The position numbers and the translations under genes are program-made. Under the pieces are notes generated by a model that worked only from the letters and a program-made list of their open reading frames with translations, made no database searches and was not told where the DNA came from. 64,000 nt of DNA, taken from [Zimmermannella] faecalis ATCC 13722. Its GTDB lineage: Bacteria > Actinomycetota > Actinomycetes > Actinomycetales > Microbacteriaceae. The DNA is taken from the NCBI RefSeq assembly GCF_000381765.1, contig NZ_KB907081.1, forward strand, positions 1 through 64,000, given 5' to 3'. Positions 15,452 through 22,641 of this stretch are shown piece after piece; positions within the stretch are counted from its first letter, which is position 1, and each line of letters begins with the position of its first letter.

Positions 15452-17245
15452 ATGCGAGACAGCCGGTTCGATGTCTGGGCCCCGTTCGCGTCGCGGATGC
15501 GCGTGGAGATCGACGATGCGACCTTCGAGATGCGGCGCGGTGACGGCGATTGGTGGCGCCCCGTCGACCTTCCCGAACTGCCGGGCGAGGTTGACTACGG
15601 CTACCTCATCGACGACGAGACGACGCCGACGCCCGACCCGCGCTCGCGCCGGCAGCCGGCGGGCGTGCACGGCCGCTCGCGCACGTTCGACCCGGGCTGG
15701 TACGAGTGGGGCGACGGCGACTGGCGGGGGCGACAGCTCGCGGGCGGCGTCATCTACGAACTGCACGTCGGCACGTTCACGCCCGACGGCACGCTCGACG
15801 CCGCGATCGACCGCCTCGATCACCTCGTCGAGCTCGGCGTCGACTTTGTCGAGCCGATGCCGGTCAACGCGTTCAACGGCGACCTCGGCTGGGGGTACGA
15901 CGGCGTGTACTGGTACGCCGTGCACGAGCCCTACGGCGGCCCGGCCGCGTATCAGCGCTTCGTCGACGCCTGCCACGAGCGCGGGCTCGGCGTGATTCAA
16001 GACGTCGTCTACAACCACCTCGGCCCGGCCGGCAACTACCTCGGGAAGTTCGGGCCGTACGTGTCGTCGCGCCACCAGACCGACTGGGGTGACGCGATCA
16101 ACGTCGACGACTTCGACTCCGACGAGGTGCGTCGCTACCTCATCGACAACGCGCTCATGTGGGTCACCGATTTCCACGTCGACGGCCTGCGCCTCGACGC
16201 CGTGCACGCGCTCATCGACACCCGCGCAACGCACATCCTCGAAGAGATCGCGAACGAGGTCGAGGCGCGCTCCGCGTTCCTCGGTCGGCCGCTGACGCTC
16301 ATCGCCGAGAGCGACATGAACGCGCCGCGGCTCATCTCGCCGCGGGCTGCGGGCGGATACGCGCTGTCGGGCCAGTGGTCAGACGACTTTCACCACGCGG
16401 CACACGTCGCACTCACCCGCGAAGACGACGGCTACTACGAAGACTTCGCGCAGACCGCCGGCCACGGCCTCGGAGCACTCGAGAAGGTGCTCACCCACGG
16501 GTTCTTCCACGACGGTGCGATGTCGACGTTCCGCCGGCGCCATCACGGTCGCCCGCTCGGCGCGGGCACCTACGCGTGGCGCCTCGTCGTGTCGACGCAG
16601 AACCACGACCAGATCGGCAACCGCGCGCGCGGCGACCGGCTGAGCGAGAAGCTCACGGCCGAGCAGCTCGCGGTCGGGGCGACGCTGATGATGTGCTCGC
16701 CGTTCACGCCGATGCTGTTCATGGGCGAGGAGTGGGGTGCCCTCACGCCGTTCCAGTACTTCTCGTCGCATCCCGAGCCCGAGCTTGCCGAGGCGGTCAC
16801 GAAGGGCCGTCGCGAGGAGTTCTCACGCATGGGCTGGGGCGAGACCGAGGTGCCCGACCCGCAGGACTTCGACACGTTCCGCGCATCCCGCCTCGACTGG
16901 ATGGAGCTCGACCGGCCCGAGCGCCAGTGGCTGCTCGACGTCTACAAGCGACTCATCGAGCTGCGGCGCACCCGCCCGGAGCTCACGTGGCCGTGGCTGC
17001 GCGACGTGTCGGCGAAGGCGCAGCCCGAGCTCGGCGTGCTCAGCTTCTGGCGCGGCGACCTCGAGGTCGTGTGCAACTTCGCGGCCGAGCCGCGCGAGGT
17101 CGAGCTCGACGTCGACGTGGCATGGACCTCACACGACGACCTGCCCGAGGTCGTGTTCACAACCAACGACGAGGTGCGGGTCGAGGGCACGCGCGCGACG
17201 CTGCCGGCGCACTGCGCGGCGGTGTTCGCGCCGATTGCCGACTAG
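15452..17245 (+). CDS. treZ: Malto-oligosyltrehalose trehalohydrolase
   Basis: 597-residue GH13 enzyme that cuts trehalose from maltooligosyltrehalose, completing the TreYZ route. The N-terminal domain begins FDVWAPFASRMRVEID. The barrel has DVVYNHLGPAGNYL near residue 184, GLRLDAVHAL near 245 (nucleophile Asp) and LIAESD near 284 (acid Glu). STQNHDQIGNR near 385 is the last conserved region. GGGAGG lies upstream of ATG 15452. It is the last gene of glgX-treY-treZ; its stop overlaps by 4 nt the stop of the convergent HTH gene. Confidence 0.97.
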   Translation: MRDSRFDVWAPFASRMRVEIDDATFEMRRGDGDWWRPVDLPELPGEVDYGYLIDDETTPTPDPRSRRQPAGVHGRSRTFDPGWYEWGDGDWRGRQLAGGVIYELHVGTFTPDGTLDAAIDRLDHLVELGVDFVEPMPVNAFNGDLGWGYDGVYWYAVHEPYGGPAAYQRFVDACHERGLGVIQDVVYNHLGPAGNYLGKFGPYVSSRHQTDWGDAINVDDFDSDEVRRYLIDNALMWVTDFHVDGLRLDAVHALIDTRATHILEEIANEVEARSAFLGRPLTLIAESDMNAPRLISPRAAGGYALSGQWSDDFHHAAHVALTREDDGYYEDFAQTAGHGLGALEKVLTHGFFHDGAMSTFRRRHHGRPLGAGTYAWRLVVSTQNHDQIGNRARGDRLSEKLTAEQLAVGATLMMCSPFTPMLFMGEEWGALTPFQYFSSHPEPELAEAVTKGRREEFSRMGWGETEVPDPQDFDTFRASRLDWMELDRPERQWLLDVYKRLIELRRTRPELTWPWLRDVSAKAQPELGVLSFWRGDLEVVCNFAAEPREVELDVDVAWTSHDDLPEVVFTTNDEVRVEGTRATLPAHCAAVFAPIAD

Positions 17246-17493
17246 CGCTTGTCGGACAACTCGGCAGAACCTTCGGGCCCGTCGGCCTTCCGGTCTTCGT
17301 AGCGGAGTAGGTCGCCCGGCTGGCAGTCGAGGACTCGACAAATTGCGTCGAGCGTCGAGAAGCGCACCGCCTTTGCACGCCCATTCTTGAGGACTGCGAC
17401 GTTCGCCGGCGTGATTCCGATGGCGTCGGCGAAGTCGCCCACGCTCATGCCGCGCTCGGCCAGCATGCGGTCGATCGTGATCCGGATAGTCAC
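17242..17493 (-). CDS. Small Cro/CI-type HTH regulator
   Basis: 83 residues, almost entirely one XRE helix-turn-helix: MSVGDFADAIGITPANVAVL followed by KNGRAKAVRFSTLDAICRVL. It closes with DCQPGDLLRYE, the hallmark of the YozG-like subfamily that accompanies DUF2975 membrane proteins. It starts at a GTG that shares one base with the TAG of the upstream membrane gene (TAGTG), so it is translationally coupled. The tandem repeats upstream of the pair are the obvious candidate binding site, implying autoregulation (inference). Confidence 0.88.
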   Translation of the reverse strand: MTIRITIDRMLAERGMSVGDFADAIGITPANVAVLKNGRAKAVRFSTLDAICRVLDCQPGDLLRYEDRKADGPEGSAELSDKR

Positions 17494-17780
17494 TACACGA
17501 CCTCGTCGAGCTCGGCGCGCATCGCGATGGCATTCCGCAGGAGGGAGCGGAGGACGAGGCTGATGCAGACAATCGCGATGAGGCCGAGTGCCGTGAGGGC
17601 GATAGCGAGGGAGAGCAGCGGATCGCGGAGGTCGGCATACTCGGGCAGGTTGGTCGCAACGTTCGCGGAGAATTCCGGGAGAAGCACAATCGCGCTCAGG
17701 CCAATGAGGAACAGGACGCCAAGAAGGGCTTCCGTGGCGATGACAAGCGCGAGTGGCGGGCGAGGAACGTTCAGCTGCAT
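17493..17780 (-). CDS. Small membrane protein, possibly shortened DUF2975 type
   Basis: 95 residues with two hydrophobic segments: LALVIATEALLGVLFLIGLS at 10-29 and LLSLAIALTALGLIAIVCIS from about residue 55. Pairing with a YozG-like HTH gene suggests the DUF2975 family. Those proteins usually have about four helices and 140-160 residues, so this one would be a two-helix version ending where the third helix should begin. I see no obvious downstream remnant because the HTH gene starts at once. It could instead be an unrelated short protein. ATG 17780 is preceded by GATAAT at 6 nt, suggesting leaderless initiation. Confidence 0.65.
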   Translation of the reverse strand: MQLNVPRPPLALVIATEALLGVLFLIGLSAIVLLPEFSANVATNLPEYADLRDPLLSLAIALTALGLIAIVCISLVLRSLLRNAIAMRAELDEVV

Positions 17781-17822
17781 GTATCGATTATCAATAGATA
17801 CCTATCGCTAATCAATAGATAC
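17781..17822 (-). promoter_or_regulatory. Promoter with tandem 20-bp operator-like repeats for the HTH pair
   Basis: Two 20-bp repeats (17782-17801 and 17803-17822) with a 21-bp period differ at two positions and share ATCAATAGATAC. On the minus strand TTGATT and GATAAT are separated by exactly 17 nt, and GATAAT ends 6 nt before ATG 17780. The repeats therefore span the whole promoter, as expected of an autorepressor operator. The stretch is strikingly AT-rich. Confidence 0.65.
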
Positions 17823-17823
17823 T

Positions 17824-18465
17824 TCAGTCGGCCGAGGAGATCATGCGTTCGCCGCGCTCGTCGACGACGAACGCCTGATCGTCTTCGAGCAGCTGCAGCT
17901 GGTAGCGGTCGCCGTACGTCGCGACGATCTGCTCGATGATCTCGGGCGGATACGGCGGCAGCTGGCCGTCGGCGTGCGGCACGATGACGGAGTCGATGAG
18001 CCCGAGGCCGCGGTAGCTCGGCAGGTTCGGAGCCTCGTCGGGGTCGTCCATCGGCACGATCGGCTCGAGACTCGGGCCTGCCACGACCGAGCCGGCGCTG
18101 AGGCCGATGTAGGGCAGCCCCGCCTTGACGCGCTCGACGATGAGCTTGTCGGCGCCCGAGATGCGCATCGCGTCGCGGAGCAGGAACGTGTTGCCGCCGC
18201 GCACGTAGAGCGCGTCGATGCGGTCGAGGGCCGCGGTGACCTCGTCGGCCTTCATCTCGGCGAGAAAGAGGTCGTCGACGGTGCCGACCTGCTCGACGAT
18301 TCGCTGACGCTCCTCGTAGATCCAATCCGGCATCGAGACGTGCTCGGGCACCCGCCCGATCGCGTCGTGCACGAAGCCGATGCGCGCCTCGCTCAGACGC
18401 CCGACATGCGTGTGCAGAAACCCGGGCAGAGCACCGGCCTGCATCGACAAGAGCAGCAGCTTCAT
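17824..18465 (-). CDS. Peptidase E-like serine hydrolase (family S51 type)
   Basis: 213-residue cytoplasmic protein resembling alpha-aspartyl dipeptidase/cyanophycinase-type S51 enzymes. The nucleophile Ser lies in YIGLSAGSVVAG (GxSAGS), preceded by ALYVRGGNTFLL, a typical family segment. A later His in SVIVPHADGQ would be part of the active site. The start MKLLLLSMQAG at ATG 18465 is supported by TACCCT 6 nt upstream. The substrate may be an Asp-X dipeptide but is not determined. It is divergent from the serine hydrolase lipoprotein gene. Confidence 0.85.
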   Translation of the reverse strand: MKLLLLSMQAGALPGFLHTHVGRLSEARIGFVHDAIGRVPEHVSMPDWIYEERQRIVEQVGTVDDLFLAEMKADEVTAALDRIDALYVRGGNTFLLRDAMRISGADKLIVERVKAGLPYIGLSAGSVVAGPSLEPIVPMDDPDEAPNLPSYRGLGLIDSVIVPHADGQLPPYPPEIIEQIVATYGDRYQLQLLEDDQAFVVDERGERMISSAD

Positions 18466-18471
18466 GGCGTC

Positions 18472-18477
18472 AGGGTA
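18472..18477 (-). promoter_or_regulatory. Leaderless -10 of the peptidase E-like gene
   Basis: TACCCT on the minus strand ends 6 nt before ATG 18465; no ribosome site intervenes. Confidence 0.5.
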
Positions 18478-18535
18478 CCGAAGCCGGTTGGGCTCCGGCC
18501 GATACCCTGGAAGTTCGCGAGCCAACAGGAGACCC

Positions 18536-19777
18536 ATGCGAATTCGACAGCTGCTCACCGTGACCCTCTCGACCGCGGCATTACTGCTCGCGGGCTGCGC
18601 GAGCGGCGCATCCGAGCCAGAGCCGACGCGCTCCGAGACCGCAGGGGCGAAGCCGGTCGAGCTCCCTGAGACACCGGCGGGTGAACGGATGCGCTGGCTC
18701 CACGACCTGCTCGAGCGCGACGACGACGTGACGGCCGACGACCTCGACGGCGTCTTCAGTGAGGAATTCACCGACGCGGTGCCGCTCGAGGAGGTCGTCT
18801 CGCTGCTCAACACGAACATCCGGCCCGCCGCGCCGTTCGTGCTGCGCGACTACGTCGGTGACGAGTTGAACGCGAGCGTCGTGTTCGAGGGCGCCGTCGG
18901 TGAGCCGTTCACGGCGCAGCTTGCGGTGACGAGCGACGGCACGATCACGGGCCTGCAGCTCCTCCCCGAGATGAAGCACGAGGCGGCGACGAGCCTCGAC
19001 GAGGTGCAGGAGCGGCTCGAGGCGCTGCCAGTGTCGACCGAGCTGTTTGTGCGCGTCGATGATGAGGACGTCGTGGCCACGAGCGGCGAGGCGCGCCCAA
19101 TCGGGTCGATCTTCAAGCTCTGGGTGCTGCTCGCGGTCGTCGACGCGATCGACGCGGGGGACCTCGCCTGGAGCGACGAGCTCACCATCACCGACGACAA
19201 CAAGTCGCTCCCGAGTGGGCGGCTGCAAGACGAGCCCGCGGGCACGACCGTGACGGTCGCCGATGCGGCCCAGCTCATGATCTCGATCAGCGATAACACC
19301 GCGACCGACCTGCTCATGGAGGCCGCCGGCCGCGATCGGGTCGACGCCGCGGCGCCCGAGGCGATGCGGCCCGTTTCCACGACCGCCGAAATGTTCCAGC
19401 AGCTCTATGGCGACGACGCGCTCACGGCCGGGGTGAGCGACGCGGCCCTCGCGGAGTCGATGGCGGATGCGCCGACCTGGCAGGCGACGCCGGCCGACAT
19501 CGCCGACGCCTACGACCAACTCGCCGAAGACGCGGCCGCGCATCCCGAGGTCGATGCGGCCCTCAGCAAGAATCCCGGCGTGCCGGTCGAGGGCTACGAC
19601 TCGCTCTGGTTCAAGGGCGGCTCGCTCTCGGGCGTCGTCGCGGGTTCGTGGCGCGGCGTGCTGCCGAGCGGCGAGATCGTCACCGTCGTCGTCACGGCGT
19701 CGGGCGACACGCAGCCGGTCGCCGACGCGACCGTCGAGGCCCTGCTGCTCGCGGGCGACGCGCTCGCGCTCGCTTGA
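18536..19777 (+). CDS. Class A beta-lactamase-fold lipoprotein (LpqF-like)
   Basis: 413 residues. The N-terminal signal ends in the lipobox LLAGC, so the protein is anchored outside the membrane. An NTF2/Cpe-like alpha-beta domain (about 45-170) precedes a serine beta-lactamase-like domain. Active-site motifs are S191-x-x-K194 (SIFK), S252-D253-N254 and K360GG in place of KTG. This layout matches actinobacterial LpqF-type proteins rather than resistance beta-lactamases; activity on penicillins is not implied. ATG 18536 follows AGGAG at good spacing. The gene is monocistronic. Confidence 0.85.
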   Translation: MRIRQLLTVTLSTAALLLAGCASGASEPEPTRSETAGAKPVELPETPAGERMRWLHDLLERDDDVTADDLDGVFSEEFTDAVPLEEVVSLLNTNIRPAAPFVLRDYVGDELNASVVFEGAVGEPFTAQLAVTSDGTITGLQLLPEMKHEAATSLDEVQERLEALPVSTELFVRVDDEDVVATSGEARPIGSIFKLWVLLAVVDAIDAGDLAWSDELTITDDNKSLPSGRLQDEPAGTTVTVADAAQLMISISDNTATDLLMEAAGRDRVDAAAPEAMRPVSTTAEMFQQLYGDDALTAGVSDAALAESMADAPTWQATPADIADAYDQLAEDAAAHPEVDAALSKNPGVPVEGYDSLWFKGGSLSGVVAGSWRGVLPSGEIVTVVVTASGDTQPVADATVEALLLAGDALALA

Positions 19778-19791
19778 TTCGCGCCTAAAAC

Positions 19792-19815
19792 TGAGTATGC
19801 TCATTAATAAGTGAG
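19792..19815. promoter_or_regulatory. Candidate TetR operator
   Basis: TGAG-TATG-CTCA-TTAATAAG-TGAG: two overlapping inverted repeats in an AT-rich patch 37-60 bp before the TetR gene start. Position and symmetry suit autoregulation; no known consensus was matched. Confidence 0.35.
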
Positions 19816-19851
19816 GTCAAAGTTTCGGGCTCGGCAGAGAGGGTGATCCGG

Positions 19852-20481
19852 ATGACCGAAGCACCGCAGGGTCGACGCGAGCGCAACAAGCAGGCGAAAC
19901 GCACCCGAATTCTCGCCGAGGCGGGCCGACTCTTCGCCGAGCACGGCTACGCCGGCACTACGACGAGCGCGGTCGCCGAGGCGGCCGATGTCTCGCACGG
20001 CACGCTCTTTCGCTATGCGCCGTCGAAGGCGGCGCTCATGCTCATGGTCGGGAACGCGGCCCTGAGCGCGAGGCTCGCGGAGTACGCCGACGCCGGGCAC
20101 GGTACGGCGACCGACCGCATCGTCGCCCTCGTGGCACCGTTCGTCGAAGATCGCACCCAGCTCGAGAACCTGGTTGCGTATCAGCGCGCGGCGCTCGACG
20201 GCGACCCACGTGAGGAGCACTGCGCCGAGGCGGTCGCAATCGTTGACCGCGTCGTCGACACGATCTGCGGGATCCTGCTCGACGCTGCCGAAGAGCCCGG
20301 CGCGACTGAGGCCGCGCAACTCGCGGCCGAGACGGTCTACGCGTCGCTGCACCTGCAGCTCGTGCGCGCCGACCGCGACGGGCGCTCCCCCGCCGACCTC
20401 ACCGCACACTTCCGTGGCCAAACCGAGCTGATCGTTCGGGGCTTTCTCGCCACGGTCAAAGGAAAGAAGGAACAGCAATGA
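19852..20481 (+). CDS. TetR-family transcriptional regulator
   Basis: 209 residues. The N-terminal HTH is clear: RTRILAEAGRLFAEHGYAGT followed by TTSAVAEAADVSHGTLFRYA. The C-terminal ligand domain is not assignable. ATG 19852 is favoured over GTG 19843 because GAGAGGG lies 8 nt before it. The stop overlaps the ATG of the 3-hydroxyacyl-CoA dehydrogenase gene (ATGA), so both are co-translated, and regulation by an acyl-CoA or similar ligand is a reasonable guess. Confidence 0.9.
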   Translation: MTEAPQGRRERNKQAKRTRILAEAGRLFAEHGYAGTTTSAVAEAADVSHGTLFRYAPSKAALMLMVGNAALSARLAEYADAGHGTATDRIVALVAPFVEDRTQLENLVAYQRAALDGDPREEHCAEAVAIVDRVVDTICGILLDAAEEPGATEAAQLAAETVYASLHLQLVRADRDGRSPADLTAHFRGQTELIVRGFLATVKGKKEQQ

Positions 20482-21332
20482 CTGACATCACGAACGTCAC
20501 CGTGCTTGGCTCGGGCGTACTCGGCTCGCAGATCGCATACCAGACCGCCTACGCCGGCTTCACCGTCACTGCATGGGACATCACCGATGACGCGGTCGCC
20601 GCGGCCAACGAGCGCTTCGCGGCCCTCGCGAAGCGCTACGACGCCGAGGTTGAGGGCGCGAAAGACGGCAAGTCGGCCGCCGCGCTCGAGCGCCTCACCA
20701 CGACGAGCGACCTCGCTGCGGCCGTCGCCGACGCCGACCTCGTCATCGAGGCCGTGCCCGAGAACCCCGAGATCAAGAAGTCGACGTGGGAGAAGGTCGG
20801 CGCCCTCGCACCCGAGAAGACGATCTTCGCCACGAACTCATCGACCCTGCTCCCCTCGAGCTTCAAGGATGCGACGGGCCGCCCGAACAAGTTCCTGGCG
20901 CTGCACTACGCGAACCAGATCTGGGCCCAGAACACCGCCGAGATCATGGGCACGGCCGACACTGACCCCGAGGTCTACGCGACCGTCGTCGAGTTCGCGA
21001 CCGAGCAGGGCATGGTGCCGATCGAGGTGAAGAAGGAGCAGCCCGGTTACGTGCTGAACACGCTGCTCGTGCCGCTGCTCAACGCGGCCGGCTACCTGTA
21101 CGCGAACGGCATCGCCGACGCCGAGACCATCGACAAGACCTGGCGCATCGGCACGGGCGCACCCCGCGGCCCCATGGAGATCTTCGACATCGTCGGCCTG
21201 ACCACCGCCTACAACGTGTCGGTCATGGGCGATGAGGAGTCGCAGAAGTTCGCGAAGATCCTCAAGGAGGACTTCATCGACCAGGGCAAGCTCGGCGTCG
21301 CCACCGGCGAGGGCTTCTACAGCTACAAGTAG
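20478..21332 (+). CDS. 3-hydroxyacyl-CoA dehydrogenase (short form)
   Basis: 284 residues, the size of stand-alone 3-hydroxybutyryl-CoA dehydrogenases. The N-terminal Rossmann motif VLGSGVLGSQIAYQTAYAGF binds NAD. ADLVIEAVPENPEIKKSTW and FATNSSTLLPS are family signatures; NKFLALHYAN holds the catalytic His. The C-terminal dimerisation domain ends GVATGEGFYSY. It acts in beta-oxidation or butyrate-type metabolism in the cytoplasm, interconverting 3-hydroxyacyl- and 3-ketoacyl-CoA. It overlaps the TetR gene by 4 nt. Confidence 0.93.
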   Translation: MTDITNVTVLGSGVLGSQIAYQTAYAGFTVTAWDITDDAVAAANERFAALAKRYDAEVEGAKDGKSAAALERLTTTSDLAAAVADADLVIEAVPENPEIKKSTWEKVGALAPEKTIFATNSSTLLPSSFKDATGRPNKFLALHYANQIWAQNTAEIMGTADTDPEVYATVVEFATEQGMVPIEVKKEQPGYVLNTLLVPLLNAAGYLYANGIADAETIDKTWRIGTGAPRGPMEIFDIVGLTTAYNVSVMGDEESQKFAKILKEDFIDQGKLGVATGEGFYSYK

Positions 21333-21337
21333 CGCGC

Positions 21338-22612
21338 CTACGTCGACGGCCGGTTCGGGCGCTCGCTGAGCCCCGTACCGCCGTCACGGCGCTCGCCGCG
21401 GCCGAGCAGCGATGCGGGCCGAATCGCGGCCTTGCCGAACTTCGCGACCGCCGCATCCGTCGCCCGCTCGGCGGCCGACCACTCGTCGTCGTGCGCGTCG
21501 TCCCACAGCAGCAGCGACGTCGCCTGCCCAGCTTCGACGAGGTCGGCGGCGCGCACGCCGATGAGCCGCACGGGGCGCCCCTCGGCGTGGAGCTCGTCGA
21601 ACAGCTGCGCGGCCGCGCGGTAGAGCGTGAGCCCCGTGTCCGAGGGGCGCTCGAGACGCACCTGCCGCGACACGGTGTCGAAGTTCGCCCAGCGCAGCTT
21701 TACCGCGACCGTCGCCGCCGCGAGCCCTGCCCGGCGCAGCCGCGCGGCGACCGCATCCGCCTGCGCTCGCACCTCGCGCAGCAGCGCATCGTGCGACGTG
21801 ACATCGACCTCAAACGTCTGCTCGTGTGAAACCGACTTCTCGCGCCGCTCGACCTCGACGGGTCGCGAGTCGCGCCCCCAGGCGAGGTTCGCGAGGTGCG
21901 CACCCATCGACTTGCCGACGATGCGTTCGAGCGCGGCAGGGGGCGTGTGCGCGAGCTCGAACACGGTGTGGATGCCGCGGCCGTGCAGCTTCGCCTCGGT
22001 CGTCGCACCGACGCCCCAGAGCGCGCCGACGGGCAGCGCGTGGAGGAACGGCACCGTGTCGCGCTCGGGAATCACGAGCAGGCCGTCGGGCTTGCACTTG
22101 CCGCTCGCGAGCTTCGCGACGAACTTCGTCGCGGCAACGCCGACCGAGCAGGTGAGGCCCGTGCGCGCGTGCACCTCGTGGCGGATGCGCCGGGCGATTT
22201 CGGCGGGCGGGCCAAACAGTCGCACGGCGCCGGTGACGTCGAGAAACGCCTCGTCGATCGAGAGTGGTTCGACGAGGGGCGTGAACTCGCGGAAGATCGC
22301 CATGACGGCATCGGAGGCCTCGCGGTACTTGTGCATGTGCCCCGAGATGACGGTGGCGCCCGGCGCGAGCTGGAGCGCCCGCGCCATTGGCATCGCGGCG
22401 TGCACACCGAGCGCCCGAGCCTCGTAGCTCGCCGACGACACGACGCCGCGGCCGCCCGCGCCGCCAACGATGACGAGCTCCCCACGGAGTTCGGGGCGCT
22501 CGAGCAGCTCGACCGAGACGAAGAATGCGTCCATGTCGACGTGGAGAATCGTCGCGGAACCGTCGTCGCGCGCGTCGCCCACCTCACGCGCGCCGAGCTG
22601 CTTCCGAGACAT
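21338..22612 (-). CDS. dinB: DNA polymerase IV (Y family)
   Basis: 424-residue translesion polymerase. The catalytic motifs are HVDMDAFFVSVELL and PLSIDEAFLDVTG, with the acidic residues for metal binding. GVAATKFVAKLASGKCKPDG and a helix-hairpin-helix region, LWGVGATTEAKLHGRGI, follow. The C-terminal little-finger domain is complete. A SLSLF-type clamp peptide is not evident. ATG 22612 (MSRKQLG) is preceded by GGGAGC; upstream in-frame codons have no support. The start is only 29 bp from that of the divergent fadD. No SOS box was recognised. Confidence 0.94.
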   Translation of the reverse strand: MSRKQLGAREVGDARDDGSATILHVDMDAFFVSVELLERPELRGELVIVGGAGGRGVVSSASYEARALGVHAAMPMARALQLAPGATVISGHMHKYREASDAVMAIFREFTPLVEPLSIDEAFLDVTGAVRLFGPPAEIARRIRHEVHARTGLTCSVGVAATKFVAKLASGKCKPDGLLVIPERDTVPFLHALPVGALWGVGATTEAKLHGRGIHTVFELAHTPPAALERIVGKSMGAHLANLAWGRDSRPVEVERREKSVSHEQTFEVDVTSHDALLREVRAQADAVAARLRRAGLAAATVAVKLRWANFDTVSRQVRLERPSDTGLTLYRAAAQLFDELHAEGRPVRLIGVRAADLVEAGQATSLLLWDDAHDDEWSAAERATDAAVAKFGKAAIRPASLLGRGERRDGGTGLSERPNRPST

Positions 22613-22629
22613 GCTCCCATTCTCGCCAA

Positions 22630-22635
22630 TAAACT
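22630..22635 (+). promoter_or_regulatory. Leaderless -10 of fadD
   Basis: TAAACT ends 6 nt before ATG 22642. It lies within the 29-bp gap to the divergent dinB start, so dinB expression must share this DNA. Confidence 0.5.
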
Positions 22636-22641
22636 GCGGGT

